From: Leifsonia xyli
Lineage (GTDB): Bacteria; Actinomycetota; Actinomycetes; Actinomycetales; Microbacteriaceae
Direction: 5' to 3'
DNA length: 64,000 nt
NCBI GenBank assembly: GCA_003243275.1
Contig: QFQR01000001.1
Location: forward strand, 310,001 to 374,000
This document shows positions 59,131 through 64,000 of the stretch, in pieces (within the stretch, counting starts at the first letter, position 1; each line of letters begins with the position of its first letter). Made by a program: the position numbers and the translations under genes. The notes beneath the pieces are model-generated. The model searched no databases. It was not told the origin of the DNA and saw nothing but the letters and a program-made list of their open reading frames with translations.

Positions 59131-61269
59131 GTGACCTCCGGCGCCTTCGAGCTCCCCGAGCGGCTCGCGGCGAAGGCGGATCCCGCCCTCATCGCCGGAG
59201 ACGAGGCGCGCTTCGCCGCGATCCGGGCGGCGGTCGAACGGCAGACTCACGAGCTGGAGCGCCGCCTCGCTGCCACGAGGCTGCGGGTCGGCGAGAACAA
59301 CCAGGAGGTGCTCGAACGCGACCTCGAGTCGCACGAGCTCGCGGCACGCCTGCGCCTGCTGCGCCGCTTCGGTCTCGACGTGTGCCTCGGCCGCATGGTG
59401 GCCGCCGACGACCCGAATCCCGTCTACATCGGACGCCTGAGCCTCGCCGACTCGGACGGCACCCGGCTGCTCATCGACTGGCGCGCACCCGCGGCCGAGC
59501 CGTTCTTCGCGGCGACGCATGCCGCACCGATGGGCCTCGCCAGCCGACGCCGCTACCGGTGGAGCCGCGGACGGGTCACCGACTACTGGGACGAGGTCTT
59601 CGTGGCCGAGGCGCTCGAGCACCACGCGGCGCTGGACGACCAGTCGGCCTTCATCGCCAGCCTCGGCGCGAGCCGATCGGCCCAGATGCGCGACGTGCTC
59701 GCGACGATCCAGGCCGATCAGGATGCCATCATCCGCGCCCCCTCACGCGGCCCGCTCGTCGTCGACGGCGGGCCGGGCACCGGCAAGACGGTCGTCGCGC
59801 TGCACCGCACCGCCTACCTGCTCTACGCCGACCCGCGGCTCGGCCATCGCCGCGGCGGCGTGCTGTTCGTCGGGCCGCACGAGCCCTACCTCGCCTACGT
59901 CTCCGACGTGCTGCCGAGCCTCGGCGAGGAGGGGGTGCAGAGCTGCACGCTGCGCGACCTGGTGCCGGAAGGCGCGGATGCGATCCCCGAGAGCGACGAT
60001 CGCGTCGCCCGCGCGAAGGCCGGCATCCGCCTGCTCGACGCGGTCGAGAACGCGGTTCGCGGCTACGAGCAGCCCCCGCGCGAGGAGCTCGTCATCCCGA
60101 CCCCGTGGGGCCAGGCCTGGCTCGGGCCCGCCGAATGGGCCGAGGCCTTCGATGCGGCCGAACCGGACGCCTCGCACAACGAGGCGCGCGGTCAGATCTG
60201 GGCGGCGCTGCTGGTGATCCTCACCGACCAGTTCGACCCCGAGCGGGCGCCGGCCCGGCTGCTGCGCCGTGCCCTCGCGCAGCACGCGGAGCTCACCGCG
60301 CGCTTCCGCCGAGCCTGGCCGCTGCTGAGCCCCGAGGGCGTCGTGGCGGATCTCTGGACGGTGCCCTCCTACCTGCACGCCGCGGCACCGTGGCTGAGCG
60401 AGGAGGAGGTGCGCACCCTCACCCGGGCCGACGGACGCGCCTGGACGAGCTCCGACCTGCCCTACCTCGACGCCGCCAGGCAGCGGATCGGCGACCCCGA
60501 GATCGCGCGGGTCGCCCGCAGGCGGGCCGCGAACCTCGCCGCCGAACGGGAGGTGCGCGAGCGGGTGATCGAGGAGCTCATCGCGGCCGACGACGACCGG
60601 GAGGGCGAGGTGCAGGCGCTCGGCCAGCAGAGCTTCGCCGAGCAGCTCATCGACGAGGACAACCTGCCCGCGCTCTCGCCCGCCGCCCTCGCCGGGCCGT
60701 ACGCCCACGTCGTGGTCGACGAGGCGCAGGAGCTCACCGACGCCGAGTGGACCATGCTGCTGCGGCGCGCGCCCTCCCACAGTCTCACCATCGTCGGCGA
60801 CCGCGCGCAGGCCAGGCACGGCTTCCGCGAGAGCTGGCAGCAGCGGCTGGACCGCGTCGGGCTCGGCGATGTGCGGCTCGCCACGCTCACCGTCAACTAC
60901 CGCACGCCCGAGGAGGTGATGGCGGAGGCCGAGCCCGTCATCCGCGCCGCGATCCCGGACGCGAACGTGCCCGTCGCGGTGCGCCGCAGCGGGAACCCCG
61001 TGGTGCGGGCGCCGCTCGCCGAGCGCGAGGCTATCCTCGACGGCTGGCTCGCCGCGCATCCGGAGGGCATCGCCTGCGTCGTCGGAGACCCCGGGTTCCC
61101 GGCGCGTCCGCGGGTGCGTTCGCTCAGCCCCGAGCTCACGAAGGGGCTCGAGTTCGACCTCGTGCTGCTCGTCGACCCCGAGAGCTGGGGCGGCGGGATC
61201 GAGGGCGCCGTCGACCGCTATGTCGCGATGACCAGGGCCACCCAGCAGCTCGTGATCCTCTCCCCCTGA
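59131..61269 (+). CDS. helR: HelR/HelD-like RNA polymerase-recycling ATPase
   Basis: 712 residues of the UvrD-like SF1 family. An N-terminal antiparallel coiled coil (QTHELERRLAATRLRVGENN) that probes RNA polymerase channels is followed by Walker A GGPGTGKTVVALHR near residue 213, Walker B VVVDEAQELTDAEW, NYRTPEEV and VAMTRATQQLVIL. Relatives remove stalled RNA polymerase and, as HelR, protect it from rifamycins. GTG 59131 with GAGG 10 bases upstream; it starts 4 bases after the polyprenyl synthase stop. No rifamycin-associated inverted repeat was found upstream. Naming HelR rather than HelD is tentative. Confidence 0.85.
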   Translation: MTSGAFELPERLAAKADPALIAGDEARFAAIRAAVERQTHELERRLAATRLRVGENNQEVLERDLESHELAARLRLLRRFGLDVCLGRMVAADDPNPVYIGRLSLADSDGTRLLIDWRAPAAEPFFAATHAAPMGLASRRRYRWSRGRVTDYWDEVFVAEALEHHAALDDQSAFIASLGASRSAQMRDVLATIQADQDAIIRAPSRGPLVVDGGPGTGKTVVALHRTAYLLYADPRLGHRRGGVLFVGPHEPYLAYVSDVLPSLGEEGVQSCTLRDLVPEGADAIPESDDRVARAKAGIRLLDAVENAVRGYEQPPREELVIPTPWGQAWLGPAEWAEAFDAAEPDASHNEARGQIWAALLVILTDQFDPERAPARLLRRALAQHAELTARFRRAWPLLSPEGVVADLWTVPSYLHAAAPWLSEEEVRTLTRADGRAWTSSDLPYLDAARQRIGDPEIARVARRRAANLAAEREVRERVIEELIAADDDREGEVQALGQQSFAEQLIDEDNLPALSPAALAGPYAHVVVDEAQELTDAEWTMLLRRAPSHSLTIVGDRAQARHGFRESWQQRLDRVGLGDVRLATLTVNYRTPEEVMAEAEPVIRAAIPDANVPVAVRRSGNPVVRAPLAEREAILDGWLAAHPEGIACVVGDPGFPARPRVRSLSPELTKGLEFDLVLLVDPESWGGGIEGAVDRYVAMTRATQQLVILSP

Positions 61270-61285
61270 GCGCCGCGGGTGGGGC

Positions 61286-61600
61286 TCAGGGGAGCCAGCC
61301 GAGCAGCCGCACGACGGCGGCGAGGGCCGCGGCGGCCACCACCACGACGATGAACGGAACCCGCGCGGCGAACAGCACCGCGGCCAGCACGACGGCCGGA
61401 ACCCGCGCATCCAGCACGATCCCGCCCGCCGTCCCGAGCGTCTGGGTCGCGGTGAGCGCGGACAGCAGCGCGACCGTCACGAGCGAGGCGACGCGCGACG
61501 GGGTGGGCCGCTCGAGGAGGCTCGGCGGCACGAGGTACCCCGCGAGCTTGAGCGCGAAGACCGCGATCGACGCGAGGAGGATGACATGCCAGACGGTCAT
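61286..61600 (-). CDS. azlD: AzlD-domain membrane protein
   Basis: 104 residues, three or four helices, the small subunit of the AzlCD branched-chain amino acid exporter. LKLAGYLVP and LDARVPAVVLAAVLFAARVPFIVVV are typical. ATG 61600 overlaps the azlC stop (ATGA), and it converges on the HelR gene 16 bases away. Confidence 0.9.
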   Translation of the reverse strand: MTVWHVILLASIAVFALKLAGYLVPPSLLERPTPSRVASLVTVALLSALTATQTLGTAGGIVLDARVPAVVLAAVLFAARVPFIVVVVAAAALAAVVRLLGWLP

Positions 61601-62307
61601 CGCATCCGCCTCGCCCCGAGATTGGTGACCCCCACCACGATCGCCACGAGAGCGGCCGCGAGCACCGGCAGGCCGGCGGGCAGCCACGGGATGAGCGCCG
61701 CCGCGACCACGGCAGCCGCGACCGCCACCGCCACCGGCTGCCGCGCGGTGAGCCGGGGCCACAGCAGCCCGAGAAACGCTGCAGCGGCAGCCGCATCCAA
61801 CCCGTATTGCCGCACGTCGCCCACCAGATCGCCGATCAGGGCTCCGATCAGCGTCGCGAGATTCCAGCCGAGGTAGATCACCGCTCCCGTCGCCCAGAAG
61901 CCGATCCGCTGCCCGCGCAGGCTCGGCTGCGCCGTCGCCACCGCCGTCGACTCGTCGATCGTCCACTGCGCCGCGAGCAGCCGCCTCCACCAGGGCCCGC
62001 CGACGATCGGCGACATCCGCATCGAATACAGGCCGTTGCGCACACCCAGCAGCGTCGCGCCCGCGATCGCGGCGGGGGCCGCGGCGACGCCGCCCGAGGC
62101 GAGCACACCGATGAGGGCGAACTGCGAGCCGCCAGAGAACATCAGCAGACTGAGCGCGCAGGCCTGCCAGACGTCGAGCCCCGCGGCGACCGCGAGCGCG
62201 CCGAACGAGACGCCGTAGGCCGAGACGGCGAGACCGACGCTGAGCGCGGCCCGCATGGCCTGACCCGCCGCATCCGCGTCCCGCGCCGGAGTCCCTCCCT
62301 CTGTCAC
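61597..62307 (-). CDS. azlC: AzlC-family branched-chain amino acid exporter subunit
   Basis: 236 residues with about six or seven helices. LMFSGGSQFALIGVL, LLGVRNGLYSMRMSPIV, AQWTIDESTAVATAQ and FWATGAVIYLGWNLATLIG are the AzlC signatures. GTG 62307 lies 3 bases after the sensor kinase stop, so the pair follows that gene in one operon. Substrate by family: leucine, isoleucine and valine or analogues. Confidence 0.92.
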   Translation of the reverse strand: MTEGGTPARDADAAGQAMRAALSVGLAVSAYGVSFGALAVAAGLDVWQACALSLLMFSGGSQFALIGVLASGGVAAAPAAIAGATLLGVRNGLYSMRMSPIVGGPWWRRLLAAQWTIDESTAVATAQPSLRGQRIGFWATGAVIYLGWNLATLIGALIGDLVGDVRQYGLDAAAAAAFLGLLWPRLTARQPVAVAVAAAVVAAALIPWLPAGLPVLAAALVAIVVGVTNLGARRMR

Positions 62308-62310
62308 CGC

Positions 62311-63231
62311 TCAGCGCGGGGGCAACGGCACGCCGTGCACCCCGTTGTGGACGCGGATCGAGGGGAACACCGCCTGCACCGTGAAGCCGACCCCCGGCAC
62401 CGAGTGCGCCTCGAAGACACCGCCGAAGAGCTCCGCGCGTTCACGCATCTCGGTGATGCCGCGCCCGCTCGGCGCCTGGGTGAGCGCCGCGAGATCGTCG
62501 TCGACCGTGTAGCTGTGACGCTGGGCCTCGACGTAGGGGTCGAGACCGTTGCGAATCGCCTCCGCGCGGATGCCGTCGTCCTCCACGAGCACCTGGAGGC
62601 CGTCGTCGGTCCAGGTGAAGGCCACCTTCGCGGTCGTGCCCGCGCCGCCGTGCGCGAACGCGTTCGCGAGCGCCTCCTGCACGATCCGGAACACGGCGAG
62701 CTCCGCGCCGTTGCGCAACTCATGCGGCTCGCCGCTCTCGACGAACTCGACCGCGAGACCCGCGTCGCGCATGACCGAGAACAGCTCGTGCACGGTCGAG
62801 AGCTCGGGCTGCGGACCGGCCCCCGCCTCCGCCTCGCCGTCGCTCACGACCGTCATCACCCGCCGCAGGTCGGCGAGGGTCGCCCGCGCCGAGTCCGCGA
62901 TCGCGGCGGCGCTGCGGCCCGCCGCCGAGGGGTCCTGGGTGGCGGCGTAGCGGGCGCCGTCCGCCTGGGTGATGATGACCGACACGGAGTGCACGGCGAT
63001 CTCGTAGAGCTCGCGGATCATCCGCAGCCGGCTGCCCTGCTCGGCGAGGGTCAGCTCCAGCTCGAGGCGATCCCGCTCGGCCGCGGCGCGTTGGCGCACG
63101 GCGATCCGGACCGCGCGACGGCTCGCGCGCCACAGGACGAACAGTACGATCCCCGCGAGCAGCAGCACGGCGGCGACGGCCGTGAGCACGACCAGCACGG
63201 TCGTCTTGTTGGCCTCGAGCCAGGCGTCCAC
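62311..63231 (-). CDS. NarL-type sensor kinase homologue with Tyr in place of the phosphoacceptor His
   Basis: 306 residues. One N-terminal membrane helix (VLVVLTAVAAVLLLAGIVLFVLW) is followed by a HisKA_3-like dimerisation helix and an HATPase domain. The H box, normally RELHD, reads RELYE: Tyr76 (codon TAC at 63006-63004) replaces the phosphorylated His. The next His (AVHSVS) is retained. The N box EALANAFAHG and G2 loop GRGITEMRERAELFGG are good, but G1 is degenerate (VEDDGI). It may bind ATP without phosphotransfer. GTG 63231 has AGGAGG 8 bases upstream, so the start 14 codons earlier is rejected. Confidence 0.85.
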   Translation of the reverse strand: MDAWLEANKTTVLVVLTAVAAVLLLAGIVLFVLWRASRRAVRIAVRQRAAAERDRLELELTLAEQGSRLRMIRELYEIAVHSVSVIITQADGARYAATQDPSAAGRSAAAIADSARATLADLRRVMTVVSDGEAEAGAGPQPELSTVHELFSVMRDAGLAVEFVESGEPHELRNGAELAVFRIVQEALANAFAHGGAGTTAKVAFTWTDDGLQVLVEDDGIRAEAIRNGLDPYVEAQRHSYTVDDDLAALTQAPSGRGITEMRERAELFGGVFEAHSVPGVGFTVQAVFPSIRVHNGVHGVPLPPR

Positions 63232-63346
63232 TGACGTCCTCCTGTCGCGCGCCGGGTATCGCACGGTCGTCACGATGCTAGCGGAGCGAGGCGGAGGAGA
63301 CCGCCCCGGGGGGTGTCGAGCGTGCGCTCCCGGGGCGGCAGGCGCC

Positions 63347-63676
63347 TCAGCCCTGGGGCGGCACCGGCTGCTGCGAGCGCAGCACCTCGAGCCGGGCGCG
63401 ATACTCGGCCTCCTCGATGTCTCCGCGCGCGAAACGCTCGGCGAGCACCGCCTCGGCGCTCCGCGCGGCCTGCGCGGCCTGCCAGGATCCGCCCCACGGA
63501 CCGCCGGGGTACCCGCCCCAGCCTGCGCGACGCCAGTGGCGACGACGCGTGACGATGAGCGTGACGACGAGACCGATGATCAGCAGCCAGAAGATCGTCG
63601 GAACGATCCAGAAACCCCATCCAGGGCCCCACCCCGGGTGGAACATGGCGCCCGCGAGGGCGATGGTCGACGACAT
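63347..63676 (-). CDS. SHOCT-domain membrane protein
   Basis: 109 residues. One membrane helix (FWIVPTIFWLLIIGLVVTLIV) preceded by a Gly/Pro/Trp-rich segment, a basic/Gly-rich loop, and a C-terminal SHOCT motif (LAERFARGDIEEAEYRARLEVLR). SHOCT is an oligomerisation or protein-binding motif. AAAGGA lies 8 bases before ATG 63676. It lies between the response regulator and the sensor kinase homologue and could link to them. Confidence 0.85.
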   Translation of the reverse strand: MSSTIALAGAMFHPGWGPGWGFWIVPTIFWLLIIGLVVTLIVTRRRHWRRAGWGGYPGGPWGGSWQAAQAARSAEAVLAERFARGDIEEAEYRARLEVLRSQQPVPPQG

Positions 63677-63774
63677 GTCGGATGTCCTTTCCACGTCGGC
63701 CCCGCGGTGGGGCCGTCGGCATCCAGCCTGCGCGCCGCCCCGCGGATGCGGATCCGCCCGGCGGTGCGATCCGC

Positions 63775-64000
63775 CTACTCCCCCGGGACGACGCCGGGCG
63801 ACACGAGGCCGGTCTCGTAGGCCACGATCACGAGCTGCACCCGGTCGCGCGCACCCAGCTTCGACATCATCCGCGAGACGTGGGTCTTCGCGGTGAGCGG
63901 GCTGAGGAACAGCCGGGCTCCGATCTCCTCGTTGGTGAGGCCCTGCCCGACGAGCGCGAGCACCTCGCGCTCCCGCTCGGTGAGCACCGCGAGCGCCGCG
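63775..64000 (-). CDS. LuxR-type response regulator, C-terminal part (cut by window edge)
   Basis: The visible 74 residues are a NarL/FixJ helix-turn-helix: LTEREREVLALVGQGLTNEEIGARLFLS and AKTHVSRMMSKLGARDRVQLVIVAYE. The receiver domain would lie to the right, outside the window. Its gene reads leftward into the SHOCT and kinase-homologue genes and is probably the two-component partner of a kinase nearby, but the adjacent homologue at 62311 lacks the phosphoacceptor His, so another kinase may be needed. Confidence 0.9.
   Translation of the reverse strand, partial: AALAVLTEREREVLALVGQGLTNEEIGARLFLSPLTAKTHVSRMMSKLGARDRVQLVIVAYETGLVSPGVVPGE

Noticed and set aside
59110..59135. Rifamycin-associated element expected upstream of HelR-type genes
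   Set aside because: No inverted repeat of that kind is present; the gene starts 4 bases after the upstream stop.

Overview
The window is high-GC actinobacterial DNA, most likely from a Microbacteriaceae-type organism. The evidence is the strong G/C bias at third codon positions, a bcc-aa3 respiratory chain (diheme QcrC, Rieske QcrA with N-terminal membrane segments, QcrB with a PDWY motif, CtaC/D/E/F), a DUF3043/DUF3040 gene set, a dcw cluster running mraZ to divIVA with SepF and DivIVA, type A iron-sulfur carrier ErpA, and mycobacterial-type CmtR and corynebacterial-type ArsR metal sensors. No rRNA, tRNA, CRISPR array or intact transposase was seen.

Left end (1-6.2 kb): a metal and metalloid resistance island. 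It holds the 3' end of a mercuric reductase, a CmtR-CadD cadmium module, the 3' remnant of an XRE regulator, an aquaporin-ArsR pair diverging from a flavoprotein monooxygenase, an ArsR-arsenate reductase fusion and two more arsenate reductases. No ArsB or Acr3 pump is present, so the MIP channel is the only candidate arsenite exit in view. Two different palindromes suggest two separate regulatory circuits.

6.1-20.3 kb: accessory metabolism. This part has a hypothetical protein, a membrane-anchored HExxH protein, a zinc-ribbon SDR that lacks the catalytic Tyr position, an ArsR-cupin pair diverging from an alditol oxidase, argG, and a ROK regulator followed by a XylFGH-like sugar ABC transporter and an FMN-dependent 2-hydroxyacid oxidase. 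trpD closes the segment.

20.3-34.3 kb: respiration and housekeeping. ctaE-qcrCAB runs rightward to a strong hairpin. ctaC-ctaD-ctaF-GNAT runs leftward towards the same hairpin. erpA, an M20 peptidase, DUF3043, pyrD, nrdR, hisD and a flavin reductase follow. A pair of 34-bp hairpin-forming direct repeats lies between ctaC and erpA.

34.3-57.4 kb (all leftward): dnaE, rluA-family, lspA, divIVA, sepF, yggS, ftsZ, ftsQ, murC, murG, ftsW, murD, mraY, murF, murE, ftsI, an ftsL-like gene, rsmH and mraZ. Transcription starts at mraZ near 57.4 kb, where a MraZ-box-like repeat lies. Most junctions in the mur/fts part overlap by 4 bases or more.

57.6-64 kb: DUF3040, a polyprenyl diphosphate synthase, a HelR/HelD-type RNA polymerase-recycling ATPase, AzlCD, a NarL-type sensor kinase whose phosphoacceptor His is Tyr, a SHOCT protein and the 3' end of a LuxR-type response regulator.

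A recurrent feature is a TANNNT-like -10 hexamer ending 5-7 bases before the start codon of about sixteen genes. This pattern predicts leaderless mRNAs. The most unusual items are the ArsR-ArsC fusion whose only cysteines are in the enzyme domain, its repeated 18-bp palindrome that swallows its own start codon, and the divergent ars promoter whose two -35 boxes are the two arms of one palindrome.
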